The position numbers and the translations under genes were made by a program. From Geothermobacter hydrogeniphilus (GTDB lineage Bacteria > Desulfobacterota > Desulfuromonadia > Desulfuromonadales > Geothermobacteraceae): DNA of 64,000 nucleotides. The stretch covers positions 1 through 64,000 of the forward strand of contig NZ_NAAD01000005.1 in NCBI RefSeq assembly GCF_002093115.1, given 5' to 3'. Position 1 is the first letter of the stretch. Every line of letters begins with the position of its first letter. The notes beneath the pieces were generated by a model, which was not told the origin of the DNA, made no database searches, and worked only from the letters and a program-made list of their open reading frames with translations. Of the stretch, positions 45,071 through 53,383 are shown piece after piece.

Positions 45071-45703
45071 ATGCCGAAAAAGAATCTCAAACTTGGAGAA
45101 ATGCTGATTCGCGCGGGAATTATCGATGAATTCCAGCTCAACTCAGCCCTTTCTCATCAACGCAATCTTGGTGGAAGGCTTGGCAACTCACTGGTCAAGC
45201 TCGGCTATATCAGCGAAAATCGCCTTCTTTCCTTTCTGGCCGATCAACTCAACTGCCCCCGCATCGATTTGGCGAAGGAGCAGATCCCGCCTGAACTGGT
45301 GGCCATGCTGCCCGAGGAGAAGGCGCGTCAGTTCAATGTGCTGCCGGTGCGTCGTGGTGAGATGTCCGGGACCGTTTACCTGCTGGTGGCCATGAGTGAT
45401 CCGACCAACCTGATGGTCATCGATTCGCTGCAGTTCATGACCGGTTGCAGAATTCGACCGGCGATTGCGTCCGAAGAAGCGATCCGTGAGGCCCTCAACC
45501 GATTTTATGGCGCATCCGACAGCGAGGACGAAGAGTTGGCAGAGGCTGAGGTGCTGGTCGAATCCACGGAGACTCTGCATAAGTCTTCTCCGGTGTCGCC
45601 GCCGGCCAGGCAACGGACAACCGAAGAAAAATTACAGGCGTTGCTGGAGAAGCTGAAGGCGCTGGGGATTCTGACCCCCCGAGAATATGAGGAATTGAAG
45701 TAG
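45071..45703 (+). CDS. Stand-alone MshEN (GspE N-terminal) domain protein
   Basis: The 210-residue product starts at an ATG with AGGAG 9 bases upstream. Residues of about 5-60 (LGEMLIRAGIIDEFQLNSALSHQ, GRLGNSLVKLGYISENRLLSFLADQL) and the following segment to about 145 match the N-terminal domain of type II secretion and pilus ATPases, which in MshE binds cyclic di-GMP. The ATPase part is missing, and a charged C-terminal tail of about 60 residues ends in a predicted coiled region. It may be a small c-di-GMP-responsive adaptor; binding is not demonstrated by sequence alone. Confidence 0.75.
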   Translation: MPKKNLKLGEMLIRAGIIDEFQLNSALSHQRNLGGRLGNSLVKLGYISENRLLSFLADQLNCPRIDLAKEQIPPELVAMLPEEKARQFNVLPVRRGEMSGTVYLLVAMSDPTNLMVIDSLQFMTGCRIRPAIASEEAIREALNRFYGASDSEDEELAEAEVLVESTETLHKSSPVSPPARQRTTEEKLQALLEKLKALGILTPREYEELK

Positions 45704-45732
45704 TCCGCCCGCCGGTACTGCTTTGACTGAAC

Positions 45733-45791
45733 CCTGAATCAGTGAGTACCTTGTCGGCGGACTCTCCATCCAACAGGAAATCACTGATTCA
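45733..45791 (+). repeat. Palindromic family A, internally deleted copy (59 bp)
   Basis: CCTGAATCAGTGAGTACCTT and the right tip TCACTGATTCA are present, but the left arm CTTGTCGGCGGA joins directly to CTCTCCATCCAACAGG. The deleted middle is the same part that is missing at 21247-21304, with a slightly different junction. Confidence 0.93.
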
Positions 45792-45809
45792 CGTGAATGG
45801 ATACAAACC

Positions 45810-46655
45810 ATGGCTCATGGATTTTTTCAGGATATCATGTGGCGCCGACTGGGGCGCAATCGGATGGCGATGCTGGGGGCCGCGATTGTCCTGGCGATGT
45901 TCGTCATGGCCGCTGTCGCGCCGCTGACCGGCTATGAGCCGGGCGCCATCCAGATCTCGGAGCGTCTCCAGGGCCCGAGCCTGCAGCACTGGTTCGGGAC
46001 CGATGACCTGGGGCGTGATGTGCTTGCCCGTATCTTCTATGGTGCCCGTATTTCCCTGCTGGTCGGTTTTGTGGCGGTCGGGATCGCGTCCCTGATCGGC
46101 ACTGCTCTCGGGGCGCTGGCGGGGTATTACGGCGGCTGGTGGGATGCCGTGATCATGCGTTTTGTCGACATCATGCTCTGTTTTCCATCCTTTTTTCTGA
46201 TTCTGGCGGTGATCGCCTTTCTGGAACCTTCGATCTGGAACATCATGATTATCATCGGTCTGACCGGCTGGATGGGGGTGGCGAGACTGGTGCGGGCTGA
46301 ATTCCTCTCTCTGCGGGAACGTGAATTCGTTCAGGCCGCCCGGGCCCTCGGAGCCTCTGATTTCCGCGTCATTTTCCGCCATGTCATGCCCAACGCCCTG
46401 TCTCCGGTGCTGGTTTCGGCCACCCTCGGTGTGGCCGGCGCCATCCTCACAGAAAGTGCACTTTCTTTTCTCGGTATCGGCGTTCAGCCGCCGACACCCT
46501 CCTGGGGCAATATGCTGATTGCCGGCAAGCAGACCCTGGGAACCGCCTGGTGGCTGTCCGTTTTTCCGGGGCTGGCGATTCTGATCACGGTTCTCGGCTA
46601 CAATCTGCTCGGCGAGGGGATCCGCGACGCGCTGGACCCCCGCATCCGGGAATAG
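45810..46655 (+). CDS. Peptide ABC transporter permease, DppC type
   Basis: The 281-residue inner-membrane protein has six helices, the OppC/DppC-type N-terminal segment with FGTDDLGRDVLARIFYGARISL and the EAA loop QAARALGASDFRVIFRHVMPNALSPVLV. It is the expected partner of the DppB-type permease at 43298-44272, from which it is separated by the OmpA and MshEN genes and a deleted palindrome. No ribosome binding site of note precedes the ATG. Confidence 0.92.
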   Translation: MAHGFFQDIMWRRLGRNRMAMLGAAIVLAMFVMAAVAPLTGYEPGAIQISERLQGPSLQHWFGTDDLGRDVLARIFYGARISLLVGFVAVGIASLIGTALGALAGYYGGWWDAVIMRFVDIMLCFPSFFLILAVIAFLEPSIWNIMIIIGLTGWMGVARLVRAEFLSLREREFVQAARALGASDFRVIFRHVMPNALSPVLVSATLGVAGAILTESALSFLGIGVQPPTPSWGNMLIAGKQTLGTAWWLSVFPGLAILITVLGYNLLGEGIRDALDPRIRE

Positions 46656-46660
46656 ACAGC

Positions 46661-46781
46661 AGGCCGAGCCAAAACGTCCATCTGCAGCGTTGTCCTTCTC
46701 CCGCGCCAACGACGTACCTTCCGGTATGCCTTATTCCGCGTGGGTGCGGATGCCTTGCATCCGGGCATTTTTGCTCAGCCC
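46661..46781. repeat. Long palindromic element, family E
   Basis: Outer arms starting GGCCGAGCCAAAACG (46662) and ending GCATTTTTGCTCAGCC (46765-46780) are inverted repeats with about 18 of 26 bases pairing, and the centre has GACGTACCTTCCGGTATGCC. The element starts 6 bases after the DppC-type stop codon and ends before the start of the next gene. Confidence 0.65.
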
Positions 46782-46803
46782 GGGGGAACGTGACGAGAAA
46801 GGG

Positions 46804-47232
46804 ATGACTATGAGGGGTTGCCACAGCCTGCCGCGCAGGCTGGTTGAAGAACGGGTCGAGGCCTTCAGGGAGGGTAACTTCGGATTTATCTATGACAGTT
46901 ATCATCCGGATGCGCCTTTTCTCGAACAGTTCCCCGACCGGGAAGAGTATCTTTCCTATGCCGCCGAAGAGATCGCCGGCAGTTGCACCATCGAGCGGAT
47001 GACCATTCTTTATGAGCGGCAGCAGGATGCCCGGGCCGAGGTCGTGATTCAGCAACTGTTGAAAACCGCCGCGGGGTACCAGGAGTCTTTTGAGCTGGTG
47101 CGGCTTGGGATGGTCGCCGGAGGCTGGAAGTATCTCGGCAGTGAACGCATTGAACGAAAAGATTTTCAGGGCCGACCCGAAGATTTGCGGCCGAAGGATT
47201 TTGAACGTGTCCCGAACCGGTTTTTCTTCTGA
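46804..47232 (+). CDS. YchJ-like (NTF2-like/SEC-C-associated) domain protein
   Basis: The product of about 142 residues starts at the ATG at 46804; longer in-frame reading extends into a palindromic repeat and is not credible. The core (LPRRLVEERVEAFREGNFGFIYDSYHPDAPF, then YERQQDARAEVVIQQLLKT and GMVAGGWKYLGSE) resembles the middle domain of YchJ-family proteins, with an NTF2-like cone fold. The Cys-rich SEC-C metal motifs usual in YchJ are absent. Function unknown. mutM follows closely. Confidence 0.6.
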   Translation: MTMRGCHSLPRRLVEERVEAFREGNFGFIYDSYHPDAPFLEQFPDREEYLSYAAEEIAGSCTIERMTILYERQQDARAEVVIQQLLKTAAGYQESFELVRLGMVAGGWKYLGSERIERKDFQGRPEDLRPKDFERVPNRFFF

Positions 47233-47264
47233 CCTTCCTTGTGTCCTGCGGCGACGAAACGGTC

Positions 47265-48080
47265 ATGCCTGAGCTGCCGGAAGTCGAAACCACCAGGCGC
47301 GGCATCGCGCCATTGCTGTGCGGCAAAACAGTCAGCGATGTCATCTTGCGAACCGCCCGGCTCCGCTGGCCGATCGATCCGGAATTGTCCGAACATCTTG
47401 CCGGACAGACCCTGCAGGCGGTAACGCGTCGCGCCAAGTACCTGATCTTTTCCTTTCCATCCGGCACATTGCTGCTTCATCTCGGCATGTCCGGTTCGCT
47501 GCGGGTTGTTCCCGCCGGTCTGGCGGCGGGCAGGCATGACCATGTCGATATCCTCTTTTCTGACGGCAACAGCCTGCGCCTGACCGATCCGCGGAAATTC
47601 GGGGCTGTTCTCTGGAGTGACGGTCCGGTTGCCGATCATCCGCTGCTGGTCCGACTCGGTCCCGAACCCTTTGCTGCTGACTTCAACGGCCGCTATCTTC
47701 ATCAGCGGTCACGTCGCCGGCAGATTGCCGTCAAGACTTTGATCATGGATCAGAAGGTGGTGGTCGGAGTCGGAAATATCTATGCCAGCGAGGCCCTGTT
47801 CCGGGCTGGAATTCGACCCGACCGTACCGCCGGCAGCATCGCTGCGGTCCGCTATGACCGGTTGGCGGAAGCTGTCAGGGATGTTTTAGCCGAGGCGATC
47901 GCCGCCGGCGGCACCACCCTGCAGGATTTTCAGCAGGTCGACGGCCGTCCCGGATATTTCAGACAGAAGCTCATGGTTTACGGGCGGGCCGGGGAAAAGT
48001 GCCGTGAATGCGGCGGGGATATCCAGTCCTGCAGGATTGGACAGCGTTCGACCTTTTTCTGCCGTCATTGCCAGCGTTGA
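47265..48080 (+). CDS. mutM: Formamidopyrimidine-DNA glycosylase (Fpg/MutM)
   Basis: The 271-residue product begins MPELPEVETTRRG; after Met removal, Pro2 is the catalytic amine and Glu3 assists. The conserved RRAKYL and LTDPRKFGAV segments and helix-two-turn-helix QKVVVGVGNIYASEALF are present, and the C-terminal zinc finger reads CRECGGDIQSCRIGQRSTFFCRHC. It removes 8-oxoguanine and other oxidised purines from DNA. The start at 47265 is fixed by the need for Pro as residue 2. Confidence 0.96.
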   Translation: MPELPEVETTRRGIAPLLCGKTVSDVILRTARLRWPIDPELSEHLAGQTLQAVTRRAKYLIFSFPSGTLLLHLGMSGSLRVVPAGLAAGRHDHVDILFSDGNSLRLTDPRKFGAVLWSDGPVADHPLLVRLGPEPFAADFNGRYLHQRSRRRQIAVKTLIMDQKVVVGVGNIYASEALFRAGIRPDRTAGSIAAVRYDRLAEAVRDVLAEAIAAGGTTLQDFQQVDGRPGYFRQKLMVYGRAGEKCRECGGDIQSCRIGQRSTFFCRHCQR

Positions 48081-48094
48081 AGCGGGAGGCTGCC

Positions 48095-48514
48095 ATGCAC
48101 GATTTTCATTTCACCATGCCCTACAAGGTCCGGGTCGCCGATATCAATTACGGCGGCCATGTTTCCAATGCCGTGGTCCTGAATTATTTTCAGGATGGCC
48201 GCATCGCTTACCTCGACCGCCTCGGCGGATTCAGCGAAATGGATATCGGCGGCTGCGGCATCATTCTGCCGGAGGCCCATGTGCTGTACCGGGCGGAAAT
48301 GTTTCTCGGTGACGAGCTGATCATCGGAGTGCGGATCTCCAGACTGGGCAGATCCTCAATGGTCATGGCCTGCCGGATCGAACGGGACGGCGAGGTGACC
48401 GCCGAAGGGACGACCAACCTTGTTGCCTTCGATTATGTTCGGAGAAAACCGGTTCGGCTGCCGGATAAATTCGTTGCCGCGGTGCGGCAGATGGAAGGTT
48501 TGCCGCAAGAATGA
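48095..48514 (+). CDS. 4HBT-type acyl-CoA thioesterase (YbgC/FadM-like)
   Basis: The 139-residue hot-dog-fold protein starts at an ATG with GGGAGG 5 bases upstream. The signature VRVADINYGGHVSNAVVLNYFQDGRIAYL contains the catalytic-region Asp and the GHVSN turn; VLYRAEMFLGDELIIGVRISRLGRSS follows as the second strand set. The substrate is unknown. It lies 14 bases after mutM and its stop codon is at the start of a strong convergent terminator. Confidence 0.85.
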   Translation: MHDFHFTMPYKVRVADINYGGHVSNAVVLNYFQDGRIAYLDRLGGFSEMDIGGCGIILPEAHVLYRAEMFLGDELIIGVRISRLGRSSMVMACRIERDGEVTAEGTTNLVAFDYVRRKPVRLPDKFVAAVRQMEGLPQE

Positions 48515-48551
48515 CAAAGGACGGATTCCGTTGTGGAATCCGTCCTTTGTC
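48513..48551. terminator. Bidirectional terminator between convergent genes
   Basis: GACAAAGGACGGATTCC and GGAATCCGTCCTTTGTC form a perfect 17-bp stem around GTTGT. It lies between the rightward thioesterase gene, whose TGA it overlaps, and the leftward SlyD-like gene. Confidence 0.88.
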
Positions 48552-48579
48552 GATTCAATCCGGGCGGTTGGCCTGTCAG

Positions 48580-49044
48580 TCAGTGCGCCTGGCTGATTTC
48601 CACCAGGGTCAGTTCGTAGGTCAGTTCTTCTCCCGCCAGCGGGTGATTGGTGTCGAGAGAAATGGTCGACTCGCCGATTTCCGCCACCCAGGCCGGGTAG
48701 GCTTCATCGTCCTCGCCGAGCAGTTCGAGCATCATCGACTCTTCAATCTCGAAATCATCCGGAAATTCACTTCGCGGCACGGCGATGACGCCGCGTTCAT
48801 CACGTTCACCATAGGCATCCGAGGGGCTCAGGGTCACGGTCTTCTGTTCACCGACCTGCATGCCGAGAATTGCTTTTTCCAGGGCCGGAAAAACTTCATC
48901 ATCGCCGACGGTAAATTCCAGCGGCCCGCCGCCGCAGTCGCAGTCGTCATCGTGGCATTCATCCGAAGAATCGAAGATGGTGCCGTCCTTGAGTTTGGCG
49001 ACGAACTGAAATTTGACCCGATCGCCGGTTTTGACCTGGCTCAT
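48580..49044 (-). CDS. slyD: SlyD-like FKBP-type peptidyl-prolyl isomerase
   Basis: The 154-residue product starts MSQVKTGDRVKFQF with AAGGA upstream (the in-frame Met at 49077 has no site). FKBP features are LKDGTIFDSS, GDDEVFPALEKAILGMQVGE and the insert-in-flap region EESMMLELLGEDDEAY; the domain closes with THPLAGEELTYELTLVEI. It has PPIase and chaperone activity in the cytoplasm. The C-terminal His-rich metal tail of E. coli SlyD is missing, but an unusual acidic Cys cluster (ECHDDDCDCGGG) lies in the first loop and could bind metal. Confidence 0.88.
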   Translation of the reverse strand: MSQVKTGDRVKFQFVAKLKDGTIFDSSDECHDDDCDCGGGPLEFTVGDDEVFPALEKAILGMQVGEQKTVTLSPSDAYGERDERGVIAVPRSEFPDDFEIEESMMLELLGEDDEAYPAWVAEIGESTISLDTNHPLAGEELTYELTLVEISQAH

Positions 49045-49082
49045 ACTTAATTGTCCTTTCTTGAACCTTTTGACCATCCTGT

Positions 49083-49125
49083 TTGATGCTTTCGCAAAAA
49101 AGCATCAGGAGTGTTGGCTAAGCCA
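49083..49125 (-). repeat. Remnant of palindromic family B (right end)
   Basis: On the minus strand this reads GGCTTAGCCAACACTCCTGATGCTTTTTTGCGAAAGC, matching the right ends of the elements at 7703 and 10808. Only the end with its small TGATGCTTT/AAAGCATCA hairpin is left. It lies upstream of slyD. Confidence 0.75.
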
Positions 49126-49193
49126 TTCTGTTTGACCGAACCCTAAACCAGAAGAGGGGGCAGGGCAAGTAAAAATCCGGTGGGAAAGGCGGG

Positions 49194-49230
49194 AAAGAAA
49201 AGAGGGGGACAGCGGATGCTGTCCCCCTCT
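49194..49230 (-). terminator. Rho-independent terminator after fumarase
   Basis: AGAGGGGGACAGC and GCTGTCCCCCTCT form a perfect 13-bp stem with loop GGAT (49201-49230); on the minus strand it is followed by TTTCTTTCC. It starts 28 bases past the fumarase stop codon. Confidence 0.88.
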
Positions 49231-49257
49231 GCTTCAGCTTTGGATGCTAGCGGTCGG

Positions 49258-50880
49258 TTACAGGCCGAGTTGTTTGAAGAAATCATTTCCCTTGTCATCG
49301 ACCAGGACAAAGGCGGGGAAGTTCTCCACCTCGATTTTCCAGACCGCCTCCATGCCGAGCTCCGGGAAATCGAGGCATTCAACTTTCTTGATGTTCTGAT
49401 CGGCCAGCAGGGCGGCCGGACCGCCGATGGAACCGAGGTAGAAGCCACCGTGCTTTTTGCAGGCGTCGGTAACCTGCTGGCTGCGGTTGCCCTTGGCGAT
49501 CATCACCAGCGAGCCGCCGTTCTCCTGCAGCAGACCGACGTAGGAGTCCATGCGACCGGCGGTAGTCGGTCCGAAGGAACCGGAGGGGCGTCCCTCGGGA
49601 GTCTTGGCCGGACCGGCGTAGTAGATCGGGTGTTTTTTCAGGTAGTCGGGCAGCGGTTTCCCGGCATCGAGAATCTCCTTGAACTTGGCGTGGGCGATGT
49701 CGCGGCCGACCACGATGGTACCGTTGAGCAGCAGCGCGTCACCAACTTTGAGTTTGGTCAGCTGGGCGAGGATCTCCGTCATCGGTTGGTTGAGGTCGAT
49801 TTTGGTGCCGTGTTCGTGTTTGGCCAGCCGCATTTCTTCGGGAAGCAGGCGGCCCGGATCGCGGTCAAGCTGTTCGACGAACAGACCCTCACGGGTGATC
49901 TTGGCCTTGATGTTGCGATCGGCCGAGCAGGAGACCGCCATGCCGACCGGGCAGGAGGCGCCGTGGCGCGGCAGACGGATGACACGAACGTCGTGGGCGA
50001 AGTACTTGCCGCCGAACTGGGCGCCGATACCGAGATCATAGGCGGCCTGCAGCAGTTTCGCTTCCAGGGCGGTGTCACGGAAGGCCTGCCCGTGCTCGTT
50101 GCCCTCGGTCGGCAGTCCGTCGAGGTACTTGGCGGTTGCCAGTTTGACGGTTTTCATGCAGGCATCGGCCGAGGTGCCGCCGATGACGAAGGCGATATGG
50201 TAGGGCGGGCAGGCCGCGGTACCGAGGGTTTTCATTTTCTCGACCAGGAATTTTTCCAGCTTCTCGGGGTTGAGCAGGGCCTTGGTCTCCTGGTAAAGCA
50301 TGGTCTTGTTGGCGCTGCCGCCCCCCTTGGCGATGAAGAGAAACTTGTAGGCATCCCCCTCGGTGGCGTAGAGGTCGATCTGCGCCGGCAGGTTGGTGCC
50401 GGTGTTTTTCTCGCTGTACATGTCGAGGGCGACGGTCTGGCTGTAGCGCAGGTTGTTTTCAGTATAGGTCTTGAAAACGCCTCGGGAAATCATCTCCTCG
50501 TCATTGGCTCCGGTCCAGACCTGTTGGCCTTTTTTGGCGACGACGGTGGCGGTGCCGGTGTCCTGGCAGGTCGGCAGCTCGAACCGGGCGGCCACCATGG
50601 CATTGCGCAGGAAGGCCATCGCCACTCCCTTGTCGTTTCGGGAGGCTTCCGGGTCCCGGAGGATCTTCGCCACGCTTTCATTGTGTTCGGGGCGCAGCAG
50701 GTGGGCGACATCGCGCATGGCGGTATTGGCCAGAACGGTCAGGGCTTCGGGGTCGACCTTGAGCACCTCTTTCCCGGCGAATTTTTCAACCGAAACATAT
50801 TTCTCTGAATCGGGGATCTTGTAGTAGCTGGTCTCGTCTTTGGCAAGAGGGAAGGGGTCTTGATAGAAGAAATCCGGCAT
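49258..50880 (-). CDS. Class I fumarate hydratase (4Fe-4S, FumA/FumB type)
   Basis: The 540-residue enzyme interconverts fumarate and malate. It carries the single-chain class I architecture, with cluster-ligand Cys at 105 ([10 protein letters not shown]), 224 (GTAACPPYH) and 318 (PVGMAVSC), and the C-terminal half with [20 protein letters not shown] precedes the ATG. Oxygen-sensitive class I fumarases are usual in anaerobes. The gene is monocistronic, with its own terminator. The number of Cys and the length agree closely with E. coli FumA. Confidence 0.95.
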   Translation of the reverse strand: MPDFFYQDPFPLAKDETSYYKIPDSEKYVSVEKFAGKEVLKVDPEALTVLANTAMRDVAHLLRPEHNESVAKILRDPEASRNDKGVAMAFLRNAMVAARFELPTCQDTGTATVVAKKGQQVWTGANDEEMISRGVFKTYTENNLRYSQTVALDMYSEKNTGTNLPAQIDLYATEGDAYKFLFIAKGGGSANKTMLYQETKALLNPEKLEKFLVEKMKTLGTAACPPYHIAFVIGGTSADACMKTVKLATAKYLDGLPTEGNEHGQAFRDTALEAKLLQAAYDLGIGAQFGGKYFAHDVRVIRLPRHGASCPVGMAVSCSADRNIKAKITREGLFVEQLDRDPGRLLPEEMRLAKHEHGTKIDLNQPMTEILAQLTKLKVGDALLLNGTIVVGRDIAHAKFKEILDAGKPLPDYLKKHPIYYAGPAKTPEGRPSGSFGPTTAGRMDSYVGLLQENGGSLVMIAKGNRSQQVTDACKKHGGFYLGSIGGPAALLADQNIKKVECLDFPELGMEAVWKIEVENFPAFVLVDDKGNDFFKQLGL

Positions 50881-50996
50881 GGCTGCTCTCCTTTGCGAGG
50901 TGACTCCTCAAAACCGTGAATAGTCCCCGGAGTCGAGGTCATTGGAAAAGGCAGCGGAAGAGGAGACCGCTGCCGACGTTTAAGTGGCGCAAGTGT

Positions 50997-51147
50997 CCCG
51001 TGTGGTTCATCATGTCAATCCATTCTGAGTCATTTTGGTTGTGGTCAAGGCGCGCCGACGACGGCCTGGCCGGAGTTAAGCCGAGGAGGCGAAACGCAGA
51101 GCACAGCCAAAAGGGCCAGAATGGGAAGGCAGGATGAACCGCACGGG
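50997..51147. repeat. Long palindromic element, family F
   Basis: The left arm from CCCGTGTGGTTCATC (50997) through CCATTCTG and TTTTGG to about 51045 pairs with the right arm ending GATGAACCGCACGGG (51133-51147) over about 45 bases with scattered mismatches, leaving the centre near CGGCCTGGCCGG (51063-51074). The whole 151 bp folds into one hairpin. It occupies the space upstream of the fumarase gene. Confidence 0.8.
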
Positions 51148-51271
51148 GCGCTAGTATAAAAGAATTGTATACACTTGGAAAGCGCAAAAAATAACCGCAG
51201 CGGTTTCCGTAAGCCGTCAATCGGTGCGGAAATTTTGCATTTCGCGGTGTTTTCAGATAGTTTGAGCTAAC

Positions 51272-51291
51272 CCTGAATCCGTGAATTCAGG
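51272..51291 (+). repeat. Palindromic family A, minimal remnant (20 bp)
   Basis: CCTGAATCCGTGAATTCAGG is the two outer tips of the family-A element joined together, with all internal sequence lost. It lies 26 bases upstream of ilvA. Confidence 0.7.
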
Positions 51292-51317
51292 CTATCCTGA
51301 TTCCCGGCGGTGCTGTC

Positions 51318-52826
51318 ATGCAGAAAATTCTCAAACAGATTCTTACTTCGCGCGTCTACGAAGCCGCCATCGAGACTCCTCTGGATGAGGCTCCCGAACT
51401 GTCGCGGCGGCTCGGTAACACGGTCCTGCTCAAGCGGGAAGACCTGCAGCCGGTCTTTTCGTTCAAATTGCGGGGGGCCTACAACCGCATGGCGAACCTT
51501 GACGAACACCAGCGTGAGCGGGGAGTGATTGCCGCTTCGGCCGGGAATCATGCCCAGGGGGTTGCCTATTCGGCGAGAAAACTGGGCGTTTCCGCCCTGA
51601 TCGTGATGCCGGCCACGACCCCGCAGATCAAGATTGACGCGGTTGAGCGCCTCGGCGGTGAGGTTGTGCTGCACGGCAACAACTATTCCGAAGCCGCCGA
51701 TTACTGCCGACAGCTTATTTCTGAAACCGGCCGGATGTATATCCATCCCTTTGACGATGAACTGGTCATTGCCGGCCAGGGAACCGTGGCCGATGAACTG
51801 TTGCGGCAGAATCCGGGGCGTCTTGATGCGGTCTTTGTACCGGTCGGTGGTGGCGGCCTGATTGCCGGGATGGCGGCTTATATCAAGGCGTTGCGACCGG
51901 AAATCCGTGTTATCGGCGTCGAGCCGGTGGACAGCGCCGCCATGGCCCGCTCCCTTGAGGCCGGTCGCAAGGTGTCTCTTGATTCGGTCGGGATCTTTGC
52001 CGACGGTGTCGCGGTACGCGAAGTCGGTGACCTGACCTTCGACTGCTGCCGCAAGTATGTCGATGAAATCATCGAAGTCGATACCGACGAATTGTGCAGC
52101 GGCATCAAGGCGGTCTACCAGGCAACCCGTTCCATCGTCGAGCCGGCTGGTGGGCTGGCCCTGACCGGATTGATGAAATATGTGCGCGAACGGAAGCTGC
52201 GGGGAGCCACCCTGGTGGCTGTCAATTCCGGCGCCAACATGAATTTCGAACGTCTGCGCTATGTCGCCGAACGAACCCTGATCGGGGAGAACCAGGAGGC
52301 GATTTTTGCCGTTTCGATTCCGGAACAACCGGGAGCATTGAAGCGTTTCTGCAGCGAAGTCCTCGGGGAACGCAATATCACCGAATTCAATTACCGTCTT
52401 GCCGGAAGGGAGGCGGCGCAGATTTTCGTCGGCCTTTCGATGCGTGATCTGGCAGAGCGTGATTCCTTTGCCCGGGATCTGGCCGGGGCCGGTTTCTCAG
52501 GCCTTGATCTGACCGACAACGAACTTGCCAAGACCCACGTCCGTTACATGGTCGGTGGCCGTTCCGACCAGGTTCGGGATGAAGTTCTCTATCGCTTCTG
52601 GTTTCCTGAGGTTCCCGGGGCCCTCAGTCGTTTTCTGGCGGCGATGGGAGCCAACTGGAACATCTCCCTGTTTCACTATCGGACCCAGGGGGGGGACTAC
52701 GGCCGGGTTTTGATCGGCCTGGAAATTCCGGCCGGTGAGCAGGACGCCTTCCATTCTTTTCTTGACAATCTCGGTTATCATTACATTGACGAAAGCAACA
52801 ATCCCGCTTACCGTCTTTTCCTGTAG
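51318..52826 (+). CDS. ilvA: Threonine ammonia-lyase, biosynthetic
   Basis: The 502-residue enzyme converts threonine to 2-oxobutanoate, the first step to isoleucine. The PLP Lys is Lys50 in FSFKLRGAYN, and the phosphate-binding loop is VGGGGLIAG. The C-terminal third (about 330-502) has two ACT-like regulatory domains (IPEQPGALKRFCSEVLGERNITEFNY and PEVPGALSRFLAAMGANWNISLFHY), as in isoleucine-inhibited IlvA. No strong ribosome binding site precedes the ATG at 51318. Confidence 0.95.
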   Translation: MQKILKQILTSRVYEAAIETPLDEAPELSRRLGNTVLLKREDLQPVFSFKLRGAYNRMANLDEHQRERGVIAASAGNHAQGVAYSARKLGVSALIVMPATTPQIKIDAVERLGGEVVLHGNNYSEAADYCRQLISETGRMYIHPFDDELVIAGQGTVADELLRQNPGRLDAVFVPVGGGGLIAGMAAYIKALRPEIRVIGVEPVDSAAMARSLEAGRKVSLDSVGIFADGVAVREVGDLTFDCCRKYVDEIIEVDTDELCSGIKAVYQATRSIVEPAGGLALTGLMKYVRERKLRGATLVAVNSGANMNFERLRYVAERTLIGENQEAIFAVSIPEQPGALKRFCSEVLGERNITEFNYRLAGREAAQIFVGLSMRDLAERDSFARDLAGAGFSGLDLTDNELAKTHVRYMVGGRSDQVRDEVLYRFWFPEVPGALSRFLAAMGANWNISLFHYRTQGGDYGRVLIGLEIPAGEQDAFHSFLDNLGYHYIDESNNPAYRLFL

Positions 52827-53038
52827 GTTGTTCTATTCTCTCACCACCATTTAACCGTGGTGCCGTCTTTTCGCTTTTTCCCGTCCGGGTATTCGGCGGC
52901 CATTCAGAAGTGAATGGCCGCGGCACATTCTTTGTGGTTGGAGAAAAATCTTTCTTTACTGTTCTTCGAGACAGGGCGCCGTCAACCAGAATCATTTCAT
53001 GTTCTGAATTTTTCCTTAAATGCCAACCCGGTTATATA
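52827..53038. other. Intergenic stretch with two small stem-loops
   Basis: CACCAC...GTGGTG (52842-52862), followed by a TCTTTTCGCTTTTT stretch, could end ilvA transcripts. A separate perfect 10-bp stem, GCGGCCATTC/GAATGGCCGC (52896-52921), has no U tract. Nothing else is recognised before the family-A repeat. Confidence 0.4.
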
Positions 53039-53200
53039 CCTGAATCAGTGAACCCCTTGTCGGCGGATAGCACAAGTCATTGATCTGTCTGAGTTTTCCA
53101 ATAATCACCAGCGAACCTTTGGGTGCGCTTCAGATTTTTGGAAACCTCATCCAGACCAAGCACCTGCACTCTCCATCCAACCGGAGTTCACTGATTCAGG
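53039..53200 (+). repeat. Palindromic family A, full-length copy
   Basis: The 162-bp element has tips CCTGAATCAGTGAACC and GTTCACTGATTCAGG, with centre AGCGAACCTTTGGGTGCGC. It lies between ilvA and the sensor kinase gene. Confidence 0.95.
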
Positions 53201-53383
53201 GTACTTAAGCAAAAAATGCATTATCATTTGTCGCAGATTGTCACTGTTATTTTTGACGGGTCGGAGCAGGGAGGCTAACTGTTGATGAATTAAGGTATTC
53301 TTCATGGTTGGCACTGGTATGAAGAATGCATAATCAATTGATCGTTGTAGACGTGTTCCATGTGACTGAACGGAGTGGGGGGT

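Noticed and set aside
49180-50808. 542-codon plus-strand frame opposite fumarase
   Set aside because: The minus-strand class I fumarase has all cluster Cys and full family length; the other frame is a codon-bias shadow.
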